A DNA stretch of 64,000 nucleotides from DATBSK01 sp964501785 (lineage in GTDB: Bacteria > Actinomycetota > Acidimicrobiia > IMCC26256 > PALSA-555): NCBI GenBank assembly GCA_964501785.1, contig CAZCUD010000001.1, positions 248,001 to 312,000 on the forward strand, read 5' to 3'. A model generated the notes under the pieces. That model ran no database searches, had not been told where the DNA came from, and was given only the letters and a program-made list of their open reading frames with translations. Position numbers and translations under genes: made by a program. Shown piece by piece: positions 16,000-23,627 of the stretch. How positions within the stretch are numbered: position 1 is the stretch's first letter; each line of letters begins with the position of its first letter.

Positions 16000-17499
16000 A
16001 TGCAGCCCAGCTCGCTCGACGAACGGATCGACCCGCGCACGCCCGTCATCGCCGGGGTCGGGATCGCGACGCAGCACCTCGACGAGCCGGGCGCCGGCGT
16101 CGAGGCGCTCGAGCTCATGGTGCGGGCGACCCAGGCTGCGGGCGACGACTCGGGGTCGGGCGCCGAGGTGCTGCGCGCCGTCGAACGCATCGCCGTGCCC
16201 GGTGGCACGTGGGACTACCGCGACCCCGGTCGGCTGATCGCCGAGCGCATCGGCGCCGCCGGGGTGCGGACGGTGCTCGTCCCGCCCGGCACACCCCAGC
16301 AGACCCTGCTGAACGACGCGCTCCGCTCCGTGCGCGACGGGGAGCTCGAGGTCGCGCTGGTGGTGGGTGGAGAGGCCGCTCGGCGCGCCGTGATGGCCAA
16401 GCGGGCCGGCGTCGAGATCACCGACACCGTGCAGGACGAGAGCGTCGAGCCCGACGAGCTCCGGCTGCCGTCACGCGAGATCATCACGAAGCTCGAGATC
16501 GAGGGGGGCTTCCAGTCGGCGCAGGCACCGTTCGCGATCATCGACAGCGCGCTGCGCGCTGCCGAAGGGCGATCGCTCGACGAGCACCGGGACGAGGTGG
16601 CGCGGCTCTGGGCCGGCTTCAACCGCGTCGCGCAGGACTACCCGCACGCGGCGTTCCCGACGCCGCGCACGGCGGAGTGGATACGCGACCCGAGCCCCGA
16701 CAACCGGCCCATGGCGTTCCCCTACAACAAGTGGCACTGCGCGCAGATGAACGTCGACCAGGCCGCCGCGATCCTGATCACGAGCATCGACGCGGCCGCT
16801 CGCCTCGGCGTGTCCCGCGACCGGATCGTGTTCCCGATCGTCGGACTCGAGTCGAGCTACTCGGTGCCGGTGTCGGCGCGCGCTGACGTCCACCGCTGGG
16901 TCGGCATGGAGGTGCTGGGGCGCGCCGCGGAAGCGCACCTCGGGTTCCCGCTGCGCGAGCTCGCGTATGCCGAGGTGTACAGCTGCTTCCCGGCCGCGGT
17001 GCGGGTGCAGCAGCGCGCCCTCGGACTCCCGGTGGACGGCGTGCCGACGATCACCGGCGGCGAGACGTTCTCGGGTGGGCCGTGGAACAACTTCGTGCTG
17101 CAGGCGACCGCGGCGATGGTGGAGAAGGTGCGCGAGGAGCCGGGCGAGATGGGGCTCGTCACCACCGTCAGCGGCCTGCTCAACAAGCCGGGACTCGCCG
17201 TGTACTGCACCCAGCTCGGGCCGGACTTGCTCGTGGACGATCTCGCCGAGGAGAACGAGCGCGAGGCGGCCGTGAAGGAGGTGGTCGGCGGGTACGACGG
17301 CGACGCGTCCGTCGTCACCTACACCGTCCACTACGACGGCATGGACCCCGCGCGCGTGACGATCGTCGGCGACACGACCGACGGCCGTCGCGTCGTCGCG
17401 TCGTGCGCCGACGCAGAGCTGGCGACGCGAGCGACGACCGAGGAGCTCATCGGCACCACCGTGCAGGTCACCGGCCCCACCTTCACGATCTCGTCCTGA
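16000..17499 (+). CDS. Thiolase-like protein with C-terminal OB-like domain
   Basis: A 499-residue protein. The start RTPVIAGVG and the blocks FPYNKWHCAQMNVDQAAA and ELAYAEVYSCFPAAV match the thiolase-like (TLP1/acetyl-CoA acetyltransferase-like) family. The usual N-terminal nucleophile block (CASG) is replaced by PPGTPQQTLLND, so classical thiolysis is unlikely or uses other residues. Residues 420-499 (TYTVHYDGMDPARVTIVG) form the extra C-terminal OB-like domain of the family. It probably handles acyl-CoA or steroid side-chain intermediates. It diverges from the MFS gene and converges on a TerB/Coq4-like gene. Confidence 0.78.
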   Translation: MQPSSLDERIDPRTPVIAGVGIATQHLDEPGAGVEALELMVRATQAAGDDSGSGAEVLRAVERIAVPGGTWDYRDPGRLIAERIGAAGVRTVLVPPGTPQQTLLNDALRSVRDGELEVALVVGGEAARRAVMAKRAGVEITDTVQDESVEPDELRLPSREIITKLEIEGGFQSAQAPFAIIDSALRAAEGRSLDEHRDEVARLWAGFNRVAQDYPHAAFPTPRTAEWIRDPSPDNRPMAFPYNKWHCAQMNVDQAAAILITSIDAAARLGVSRDRIVFPIVGLESSYSVPVSARADVHRWVGMEVLGRAAEAHLGFPLRELAYAEVYSCFPAAVRVQQRALGLPVDGVPTITGGETFSGGPWNNFVLQATAAMVEKVREEPGEMGLVTTVSGLLNKPGLAVYCTQLGPDLLVDDLAEENEREAAVKEVVGGYDGDASVVTYTVHYDGMDPARVTIVGDTTDGRRVVASCADAELATRATTEELIGTTVQVTGPTFTISS

Positions 17500-17556
17500 C
17501 CGACGCGCTCCCCGGCGGCTCGTCCGCTCCCGGCGGGCAACGCTGCGTGCGTGGGG

Positions 17557-18534
17557 TCACTCGCGGACGTGGCGGACCTCGGGGTGGTCGGGATCGGGCG
17601 GGGTCACGCCGAACTTCGCCCGCACCTCGTCGAGGGGCATCTCGACCATCGCGAGGTGGTCGACGGTCGTGAAGTCGGCGGTGCACTGCGAGCCGCGCCA
17701 CATCGCGTGGGCGATGAGCTCGGGCGCGTGCGTGCGCGTCATCGTCGCCTGCACACCGGTCACGCTGTCGTTGGTGAGGTAGCCCGCTTCGTGCACGGCG
17801 AGGTTGCCGAGGAAGCCGATCCAGTGCGCGTCGGTGTCGGCGATCGAGAGCAGCATGGCCCCGAGCGCGATCTCGCCCTGACCGGTCGGCTCGTACCCAC
17901 CGATCACGTGCGTCATGTCGTGTCCGACGAACATCGCCGGCGAGTGCGGATCGTCGCCGGGGAGCGTCAGCCCGTTGCGCCGGTAGAACTCGACGTACTC
18001 CCAGCCGAGCGTCCCCTCGGGGAGGTCGTGCAGCGCCTTGAGGCGCGCGCCGAGCTCCGGGTCGGGCGAGAGCGTGCCGGTCGTGTGCGGGTACTTGCCG
18101 CGCAGCGATTCTTCCTCGATCTGCACGAGGATGTCGTCGACGTAGCGCATGTAGTCGGCCATCGCGGCCTCGGCTCCTGAGCGCACGAGGTCGCGCGGGA
18201 TGTCGGCGCCGAGGTCCTCGCCCTCACCGAGCGCGGTCGCGTACTCGTCGACCCTCGCCACCTGGGCCTCGCTCAGCGGGTGCCGACACAGCTCCATGAG
18301 CACGAGCAGCTCGCGCGCTCGCCGATGCGCGCTCGCGGGGATCGCCGCCGCGGCGTCGGCCGCGGACAGCGGCGTCACCGCACCGAGGTCGAGGTCGGCT
18401 CGACCCCAGGCCCCCGCCACGAGCGCCGCGAGCGCGGCGCGCTGCTCGTCGGTGGTACCGCCGTCCACGTCGGTGGCGCCGAGCAGCATGCCCGTGACCG
18501 CCTCGACCGCCTCGTCCTCGATCATCGCTGCCAT
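17557..18534 (-). CDS. TerB-like/Coq4-like fusion protein (copy 2)
   Basis: A 325-residue paralogue of the protein at 3425-4315. The helical N-terminal region has ARELLVLMELCRHPLSEAQ; the C-terminal half has HDMTH at 205-209 and Glu221, again HDxxH-x11-E. The end, MPLDEVRAKFGVTPP, matches the Coq4 tail. ATG 18534 is chosen; a TACGTT box lies 8 nt upstream. The upstream open frame reads through palindrome A2 and is not protein. Two copies of this fusion in one 64-kb window suggest related but separate jobs, perhaps on a quinone-like or polyketide ring. Confidence 0.7.
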   Translation of the reverse strand: MAAMIEDEAVEAVTGMLLGATDVDGGTTDEQRAALAALVAGAWGRADLDLGAVTPLSAADAAAAIPASAHRRARELLVLMELCRHPLSEAQVARVDEYATALGEGEDLGADIPRDLVRSGAEAAMADYMRYVDDILVQIEEESLRGKYPHTTGTLSPDPELGARLKALHDLPEGTLGWEYVEFYRRNGLTLPGDDPHSPAMFVGHDMTHVIGGYEPTGQGEIALGAMLLSIADTDAHWIGFLGNLAVHEAGYLTNDSVTGVQATMTRTHAPELIAHAMWRGSQCTADFTTVDHLAMVEMPLDEVRAKFGVTPPDPDHPEVRHVRE

Positions 18535-18573
18535 GGGCCGAGAACGTAGTGCGTCGCGCGCCAACCCTCGCCG

Positions 18574-18618
18574 CGTCGGAAGACTCGGCGACAACAGCTG
18601 TCGCTGAGTCTTCCGACG
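18574..18618. repeat. Palindrome family A, copy 2
   Basis: The best-conserved copy: CGTCGGAAGACTCGGCGACA, a short ACAGC loop and the complement ending CTTCCGACG, with one mismatch in 20. It lies between the mycothiol-isomerase-like gene (its 3' end) and the second TerB/Coq4-like gene (its 5' end), both minus strand. Confidence 0.9.
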
Positions 18619-18636
18619 TGGCGGGGGGTGCGAGGG

Positions 18637-19389
18637 TCAGGCGTAGGTGCGGACGAGGTCGAGGACCGCGTCGCCGTCGGGGCCCTCGGTCTCGAGGCTG
18701 GTGTTGGCGGGGTCGAGGCGGCGGGCGGCGACCAGGCAGAGCTCGGCGCCCGGGCCGCGCACGGTGGTGACCGGGGGCTCGTCGGGCACGAGGTGCCACG
18801 CGTCGCCGGCGGGGCCCGTCAGCTCGAACGCGACGGGTCCGGCGAGCTCGCGTCCGGCGCTCGCGAACGCGTAGGGGAGCGTCCGCCACGCGAGGCGGGC
18901 GACGTGGCGCAGGCGCTCGGTCGGTGCGAGCTCGACGTCGAGCGCGGCGGCGACGTCGGTGGTGTGGATCCAGGTCTCCGACAGACGAGTCGTGACGAGC
19001 GTCCGCAGCGAGAGCCGCCCCGCGACCCAGGTGACGCGCCGGTGGAGGTCGGCGCCATCGACCATCTCGAGGAACCGGTCGGCGGCGGTCTTCCAGCGCG
19101 TGAGCACCTCGGCACCGGGGGCGCCGCGCTCGAGCGCCACCATGTCGGCCGCGGCGTCGTCGACGTCGTCACCGTCACCGCCCCGTGAGAGGTCGGGCGC
19201 GGCCTGGGGCCACGAGTCGGTCGCACTGGTGATCGCCAGCTCGTTGGTCTGGGCGACGTGGAGCACCACGTCGGCCACGTCCCACCCCTCGCACGGGGTC
19301 GGTCGGTGCCAGTCGTCCTCGCCGCGGCCCGAGAGCAGGCCTTCGAGCTCGGCGTCCTGGGCCGCGAGCGCAGCCGCGACCTCGTCCAC
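18637..19389 (-). CDS. Maleylpyruvate isomerase-family mycothiol-dependent protein
   Basis: A 250-residue DinB-like protein. The motif HRPTPCEGWDVADVVLHVA is typical of the actinobacterial mycothiol-dependent maleylpyruvate isomerase-like group, where the His residues bind a metal. Further blocks are WVAGRLSLRTLVTTRLSETWIHTTDVA. The start is GTG 19389, 9 nt after the stop of the upstream FTG protein; an in-frame CTG overlapping that stop is an alternative. Substrate unknown. A second, shorter DinB-like protein is at 29058. Confidence 0.78.
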   Translation of the reverse strand: MDEVAAALAAQDAELEGLLSGRGEDDWHRPTPCEGWDVADVVLHVAQTNELAITSATDSWPQAAPDLSRGGDGDDVDDAAADMVALERGAPGAEVLTRWKTAADRFLEMVDGADLHRRVTWVAGRLSLRTLVTTRLSETWIHTTDVAAALDVELAPTERLRHVARLAWRTLPYAFASAGRELAGPVAFELTGPAGDAWHLVPDEPPVTTVRGPGAELCLVAARRLDPANTSLETEGPDGDAVLDLVRTYA

Positions 19390-19397
19390 GGGCTCCG

Positions 19398-19943
19398 TCA
19401 GCCGGTGAACGCCGGCTCGAGCTCGATCGGTGCCGGCGGGGGCGGAGGTGCGTCGAAGGTGTTGGTCACCGTGATCAGCACTTCTTGTGAACCCGTGACG
19501 ACGTCGAACTCGATCGGGTCGGCCTGCGGGCCGTTGGTGACGCAGAACTGGACCGGGGTCGGGAACGTTCCGCCGTTGTCCTCGCATTCGTAGCTCGTGG
19601 TCGCGGCGCCGGCGGCGTCGGTCTCGGTGACCGTGCAGTCGTTGCTGTCTTCGAACCCGACGGTGTTCACACCGTCGGGCACCGCGTTGCCGGTGTCGTC
19701 GACCGTGTAGGTGAACTCGAGGCTCGACACGACATCTCCGCCGCCCGGCGGGATGATGGTCGGGGTCTCGCACGTGAGCTCGATCGTGAACACGGTCCCG
19801 GGTGCCGCGCCGACGGCAACCTTCTCGATGGTCACCGGCGCTGAACTTGCCCCGGCGCCTGCCGGACCGGCGAGTGCGATCGTCGCGATCGCTCCGGTGA
19901 GCATCATCGTGGCGAACCCTGCCGTCACTCGCCGCGTCAGCAT
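19398..19943 (-). CDS. Secreted prealbumin-fold-like protein ending in FTG, copy 2
   Basis: A 181-residue exported protein with signal peptide (1-28, ending GPAGAG). The mature domain starts PVTIEKVAVGAAPGTVFTIEL, similar to copies 1 and 3, and contains four or more cysteines. The C-terminus is proline-rich and ends LEPAFTG-stop. No membrane anchor follows. A strong GAAGGGGCGGGG site precedes the ATG. It is directly followed by the mycothiol-isomerase-like gene. Function unknown; perhaps a surface or matrix protein. Confidence 0.72.
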   Translation of the reverse strand: MLTRRVTAGFATMMLTGAIATIALAGPAGAGASSAPVTIEKVAVGAAPGTVFTIELTCETPTIIPPGGGDVVSSLEFTYTVDDTGNAVPDGVNTVGFEDSNDCTVTETDAAGAATTSYECEDNGGTFPTPVQFCVTNGPQADPIEFDVVTGSQEVLITVTNTFDAPPPPPAPIELEPAFTG

Positions 19944-20066
19944 CCCCGCCCCTTCGAATCGGCGAATCCGGGAGGAACCTAGCAGCCGCGGTGCAGGAGA
20001 GCGGCCCGCGGCCGAGCAGCGGCGGGTAGCGTGCTCGTCTCGAGACGCCGACCAGAAGGAGCGCCC

Positions 20067-20366
20067 GTGTACGTCGTCGAGTTCACGCTCCATGCGAAGC
20101 CCGGTCACTACGCCGAGGTCGCCGCGCTCTACTCCACGTTCGCCAACGAGTTCCTCCGTGAGCACCCCGCGCTGCAGAGCGTGTTCGTGGTCGGTGACGA
20201 GGCGAGCGGGATCGTGCGCGGGCTCGGCGTCTACTCGGAGAAGCGCGACGCGGACGCGGTCAACAGCGATCCCGAGTTCGCGGCGTTCAACGACGCGGTC
20301 GTGCCGCTGATCGCCGCGCCGCCCGAGCGCCTGGAGCTCGAGCTGCTGCACCACTTCACCCGCTGA
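20067..20366 (+). CDS. ABM/Dabb-like dimeric alpha-beta barrel protein
   Basis: A 99-residue protein starting VYVVEFTLHAKPGHYAEVAALYSTFANEFL, the ferredoxin-like pattern of antibiotic biosynthesis monooxygenase-type domains. These small dimers act as monooxygenases, heme-degrading enzymes or have unknown roles. The GTG at 20067 follows AGAAGGAG with 5-nt spacing, which decides the start over an upstream ATG at 20031. It stands alone between divergent and convergent neighbours. No catalytic residue can be assigned. Confidence 0.7.
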   Translation: MYVVEFTLHAKPGHYAEVAALYSTFANEFLREHPALQSVFVVGDEASGIVRGLGVYSEKRDADAVNSDPEFAAFNDAVVPLIAAPPERLELELLHHFTR

Positions 20367-20410
20367 ACCGGCAGGCGCGCTTCCCCGCGCCCCGTGGCGT
20401 CAGCCGCCCG

Positions 20411-20749
20411 TCACCCGCCCGCCGATCCGGACTCGTACGCGGCCCAGTCGATCGCGGCCTTCTTCGGGTCGTTCGGGTGCACCTTCACGGGCACCGTGTC
20501 ACCCGGCCCGACGTCGCCGACCAGCCGAGCCGGGATGCGGAAGAGCCCCTGGAGCTCGTAGGGCTCCTGCCCGGGCACGGTGATCGTCAGCTTGAAGTCG
20601 TGCTGGGCGTTGCCGACGTTCGACGCCTCGTCCATCTCCTTGAAGTGGACGACGGTGGCGGTCGCCGGCACCCCGTCGCGCAGCAGCTTCTTCTTGCCGA
20701 GGCCGATCATGTACCAGCCGTCGCGGGCCATCCCACCGGACATCCCCAT
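20411..20749 (-). CDS. Conserved hypothetical, short paralogue of the next gene
   Basis: A 112-residue soluble protein. It shares KKKLLRDGVPATATVV and a C-terminal PVKVHPNDPKKAAIDW with the upstream neighbour (KKKDLVLDGVPGTAVV and PVRADPDDPQRLELDW), so the two are paralogues. The core looks like a small beta-barrel domain. The ATG is preceded by AGGAGACGTGAC, and its start codon is 2 nt after the neighbour's stop. Function unknown. Confidence 0.7.
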   Translation of the reverse strand: MGMSGGMARDGWYMIGLGKKKLLRDGVPATATVVHFKEMDEASNVGNAQHDFKLTITVPGQEPYELQGLFRIPARLVGDVGPGDTVPVKVHPNDPKKAAIDWAAYESGSAGG

Positions 20750-20750
20750 G

Positions 20751-21332
20751 TCACGTCTCCTGTGTCGGTCGGATGCTGTCGGCGCGGGCGCGCACGGCAG
20801 CGGCCTCGTCCTCGGTGAGCGTGCCGCTCGTGGCCTGCCCGGTCAGCGCGTCGTCGAGCTGCTCGCGTGACATCGCCCCGATCTCGTAGGCCTTGAGCCA
20901 ACCGTCGAGCATCTGCTTGCGGGCATCGGTCGGGAACCCAGCGTGCACCTGCGCGCGCTCTTCGGCGTCGAAGCCGTCGCGCAGCTCGGCCTGCTCGGGC
21001 AGCGCCCGCCAGGCATCCCAGTCGAGCTCGAGGCGCTGCGGGTCGTCGGGATCGGCGCGCACGGGGAAGCGCATCCCGGTGTCGAGCTCGCCGACGTCGA
21101 GCGGGATCTTGAAGCGCCCCTCGCTCGTGTAGGGCGCGCGGCCGTCGTCGAGCGTCACCTCGAGCTCGAGGCGGTACTTGCGGGTGCCGATGCCGAGGTC
21201 GGCGAGCACCGGGTCGTCGCTCGTCGAGTCGGCGTTGTGGATGCGCTCGTCACGACGCGCCGCGGTGACGACTGCGGTCCCGGGGACCCCGTCGAGGACG
21301 AGATCCTTCTTCTTGCGGCCGAACAGCCCCAT
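20751..21332 (-). CDS. Conserved hypothetical with SHOCT-like tail
   Basis: A 193-residue soluble protein beginning MGLFGRKKKDLVLDGVPGTA. Residues 1-115 match the short paralogue downstream. The C-terminal helices include WLKAYEIGAMSREQLDDALTG, resembling short helical SHOCT-type oligomerisation segments. The start overlaps the lipoprotein stop by one base (TGATG). The three genes 20411-21934 therefore form a coupled operon: lipoprotein, long form, short form. Function unknown. Confidence 0.7.
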   Translation of the reverse strand: MGLFGRKKKDLVLDGVPGTAVVTAARRDERIHNADSTSDDPVLADLGIGTRKYRLELEVTLDDGRAPYTSEGRFKIPLDVGELDTGMRFPVRADPDDPQRLELDWDAWRALPEQAELRDGFDAEERAQVHAGFPTDARKQMLDGWLKAYEIGAMSREQLDDALTGQATSGTLTEDEAAAVRARADSIRPTQET

Positions 21333-21934
21333 CAGGATGCAGGCGGTGGTCCGGCGACGACGGGCAGCGTGTTGAACTCCCCTTGTGCGCACACCGGGCC
21401 GTTGTCCCACGGCTGCACCAGCGACGAGGTCGCGTTCGGTGACGTGATCTCGATCTCGGCCGGGTTCGGCTCGCACGGCCCGTCGTCGGGCTCGTTGCCG
21501 CTCGCGATCACGCCCCACTGGATCGTCGTGTACGCCTGCCCGCCGGGCTCGAGCGTCACGAGCGCCTCGGTCCCGGGCGTGCGCACGACGTCGGTCGGGA
21601 TCGCGTCGCCCTGCGCGTCGAGCAGCTGGAGCCCGATGTAGCCGAACATGGTGCACGCCGTGTTGCCGTTGTTGGTGAACGTCACGTATGCGTTGCGCTG
21701 CCCGGCGCCCGCGTCGGGGTCACTGATCGTCGCCGCGAGCTGCGACATGACGCACGTCGGAGGACCGCTCTGGGTCGTGGTGGTCGCGGGCTCGGTGCTC
21801 GTCGTCGTGCTCGAGCTCGTGGTGGTCGACGACGAGGTGGTCGTCGACGGCTCCGAGTCGCCGCCCCCGTCGCACGCGGCTGCCAGGGTCGCGAGCGCCA
21901 CCATCCCGATCACGATCCCCGTCCAACGCCGCAT
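21332..21934 (-). CDS. Lipoprotein with DUF4232-like domain
   Basis: A 200-residue lipoprotein. The signal ends in TLAAAC, a lipobox with Cys21 as the lipidated residue, followed by a Ser/Thr-rich linker (about 25-57) that spans to the wall. The mature domain has RNAYVTFTNNGNTACTMFGYIGLQLLDAQG, the core of DUF4232, found in actinobacterial exported proteins. Role unknown. It leads a three-gene coupled operon. A 42-bp palindrome (21955-21996) lies just upstream, shared with the end of the gluconokinase gene. Confidence 0.82.
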   Translation of the reverse strand: MRRWTGIVIGMVALATLAAACDGGGDSEPSTTTSSSTTTSSSTTTSTEPATTTTQSGPPTCVMSQLAATISDPDAGAGQRNAYVTFTNNGNTACTMFGYIGLQLLDAQGDAIPTDVVRTPGTEALVTLEPGGQAYTTIQWGVIASGNEPDDGPCEPNPAEIEITSPNATSSLVQPWDNGPVCAQGEFNTLPVVAGPPPAS

Positions 21935-21954
21935 CCCGCCGACCCTTCTCCGTC

Positions 21955-21996
21955 GATGCGTCCCTGAAGCCCGGAGCCGGGCTCCAGAGACGCATC
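21955..21996. terminator. Palindrome after gluconokinase
   Basis: GATGCGTC (21955-21962) pairs with GACGCATC (21989-21996), and AGCCCGG with CCGGGCT inside. It overlaps the last codons of the gluconokinase gene, so it probably terminates that transcript. Confidence 0.7.
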
Positions 21997-22477
21997 AAAG
22001 CACGGCGGCCACGACCGCGTCGACGACCTGGTCCACGGGGCGATCGCCGTCGACGGTGACGACCGAGTCGTCGAGCTCGAGGGTCGCCAGCTGCGACGGG
22101 AGCAGGTCGGCACCGGCGAAGTGGCCGTGTCGGGCCGCCAGGCGCTCGTCGAGCGCGCGCTCGGGGACGACGAGCGCCACGAAGCGGACGTCGAGGCCGG
22201 CGGCGAGGCGGTCGCGAGCCGCGATCGTCAGCGCCGAGCACGCGAGCACGATGCCGGAAGTCGCGTGGTCGGCGAGGAGGGCGTGCAGTCGGTCGAGCCA
22301 GGGGACGCGCTCGGCCTCGGTGAGCGGCTCGCCGCGCGCCATCTGGGCCTTGGCCGCTGCGGAGTGGACGTCGTCGGCGTCGACGAACGGCAGCCGGAGG
22401 CGCGCGGCCACCGCACGCCCGACCGTCGTCTTGCCCGACCCCGCGACGCCCATCACGACGACCGTCGGCTCCGTCAC
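21995..22477 (-). CDS. gntK: Gluconokinase
   Basis: A 160-residue kinase of the GntK family: P-loop GVAGSGKTT at residues 10-18, then DADDVHSAAAKAQMARGEPLTEAERVPWL, the substrate-binding block of gluconokinases, and ACSALTIAARDRL. It phosphorylates gluconate to 6-phosphogluconate with ATP. The GTG start at 22477 has TACCCT 7 nt upstream (leaderless). It diverges from glucose dehydrogenase, whose product hydrolyses to gluconate, so the pair forms an oxidative glucose route. Confidence 0.9.
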   Translation of the reverse strand: MTEPTVVVMGVAGSGKTTVGRAVAARLRLPFVDADDVHSAAAKAQMARGEPLTEAERVPWLDRLHALLADHATSGIVLACSALTIAARDRLAAGLDVRFVALVVPERALDERLAARHGHFAGADLLPSQLATLELDDSVVTVDGDRPVDQVVDAVVAAVL

Positions 22478-22484
22478 GCCATCG

Positions 22485-22530
22485 AGGGTAGGCACGGTGT
22501 GACGGAGAGGGGTGCAGCGCACCGTAAGGT
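22485..22530. promoter_or_regulatory. Divergent leaderless promoters of gntK and glucose dehydrogenase
   Basis: Minus-strand TACCCT (22485-22490) lies 7 nt before the gntK GTG; plus-strand TAAGGT (22525-22530) lies 6 nt before the GTG at 22537. Only 59 nt separate the two start codons, so the divergent promoters overlap and are probably co-regulated. Confidence 0.6.
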
Positions 22531-22536
22531 CGCGCC

Positions 22537-23589
22537 GTGCACGCGGTCACCGTGGCTCCCGGCTCCACCGACTCGGCGCGGCTCGACGACGTCGCCGAGC
22601 CCGACGAGCGCCTGGGCACCGTGCTCGTCGAAGCCGTGGCGACGGGGGTGTGCGGCACCGACCGCGAGATCGCCTCGGGCGCATACGGATGGGCTCCCGA
22701 GGGGCACGATCGGCTGGTGCTCGGTCACGAGTCCCTCGGGCGCGTGGTCGATCCCGGTCCTGTGGGTGGCTTCGAGGCGGGTGACCTGGTCGTCGGCATC
22801 GTGCGACGTCCCGATCCAGTGCCCTGCCCGAGCTGCGCGGTCGGCGAGTGGGACATGTGCCGCAACGGCCTCTACACCGAGCGCGGCATCAAGGCCGTCG
22901 ACGGCTACATGTCGGAGCGCTGGCGCATCGAGCCCGAGTACGCGGTGCGCATCGCGCCCGAGCTCGGTGAGCTCGGCGTGCTGCTCGAGCCGACGACGGT
23001 CGTCGCGAAGGCGTGGGAGGTCGTCGGCTCGATCGGTCAGCGCGCGTTCTGGGAGCCGACGACCGCGCTCGTGACGGGTGCAGGACCGATCGGCCTGCTC
23101 GCAGCGCTGCTCGGCGTGCAGCGCGGGCTCGACGTGCACGTGCTGGATCGCGCCGACCACGGTCCCAAGCCCGACCTCGTCCGCGCGCTCGGCGCCGAGT
23201 ACCACACCGGCGACGTGCTCGACGTCGGCATCGAGCCCGACATCGTGATCGAGGCGACGGGAGTGCGCCAGGTCATCCTCGAGTCGATGCGCGTGCTCGC
23301 CTCGGGCGGCATCGCGTGCCTCACCGGCCTCGGCGGCGGCACCGACGAGGTCGAGCCGGTCCCGGGCGACCCGCTGGCGAACGAGATCGTCCTCCAGAAC
23401 AAGGTGATGGTCGGCTCGGTGAACGCCAACCGCCGCCACTACTACAAGGCGGCGCGGGCGCTCGCCCGGGCCGACCGTGACTGGCTCGGAGGCCTGGTCA
23501 CCCGGCGGGTGCCGGCCGACCGGTTCGCCGAGGTGCTCGAGCCGCAAGCCGACGACATCAAGGCGATCATCGAGTTCGCGGCCACCTGA
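22537..23589 (+). CDS. Zinc-dependent glucose 1-dehydrogenase
   Basis: A 350-residue medium-chain dehydrogenase of the archaeal-type glucose dehydrogenase group. Catalytic zinc residues Cys39 (GVCGTD) and His64-Glu65 (GHESLG); the lobe CPSCAVGEWDMCRNGLY (97-111) has the structural zinc cysteines; GAGPIGLLAA is the NAD(P) site. It oxidises glucose to gluconolactone. Neighbours are gluconokinase (divergent) and a GH15 glycosidase (35 nt downstream), which together give glucoside to 6-phosphogluconate. A leaderless TAAGGT box decides the GTG start. Sugar specificity is inferred. Confidence 0.85.
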   Translation: MHAVTVAPGSTDSARLDDVAEPDERLGTVLVEAVATGVCGTDREIASGAYGWAPEGHDRLVLGHESLGRVVDPGPVGGFEAGDLVVGIVRRPDPVPCPSCAVGEWDMCRNGLYTERGIKAVDGYMSERWRIEPEYAVRIAPELGELGVLLEPTTVVAKAWEVVGSIGQRAFWEPTTALVTGAGPIGLLAALLGVQRGLDVHVLDRADHGPKPDLVRALGAEYHTGDVLDVGIEPDIVIEATGVRQVILESMRVLASGGIACLTGLGGGTDEVEPVPGDPLANEIVLQNKVMVGSVNANRRHYYKAARALARADRDWLGGLVTRRVPADRFAEVLEPQADDIKAIIEFAAT

Positions 23590-23627
23590 GCATCGAGGAG
23601 GGCCGAGGCGGGGCGTCGTGACGTGTG

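Noticed and set aside
14205..16886. 893-codon plus-strand frame across the MFS gene
   Set aside because: Composition is Arg/Asp/His-rich with no family motif, and it is antisense to a clear 14-helix transporter.
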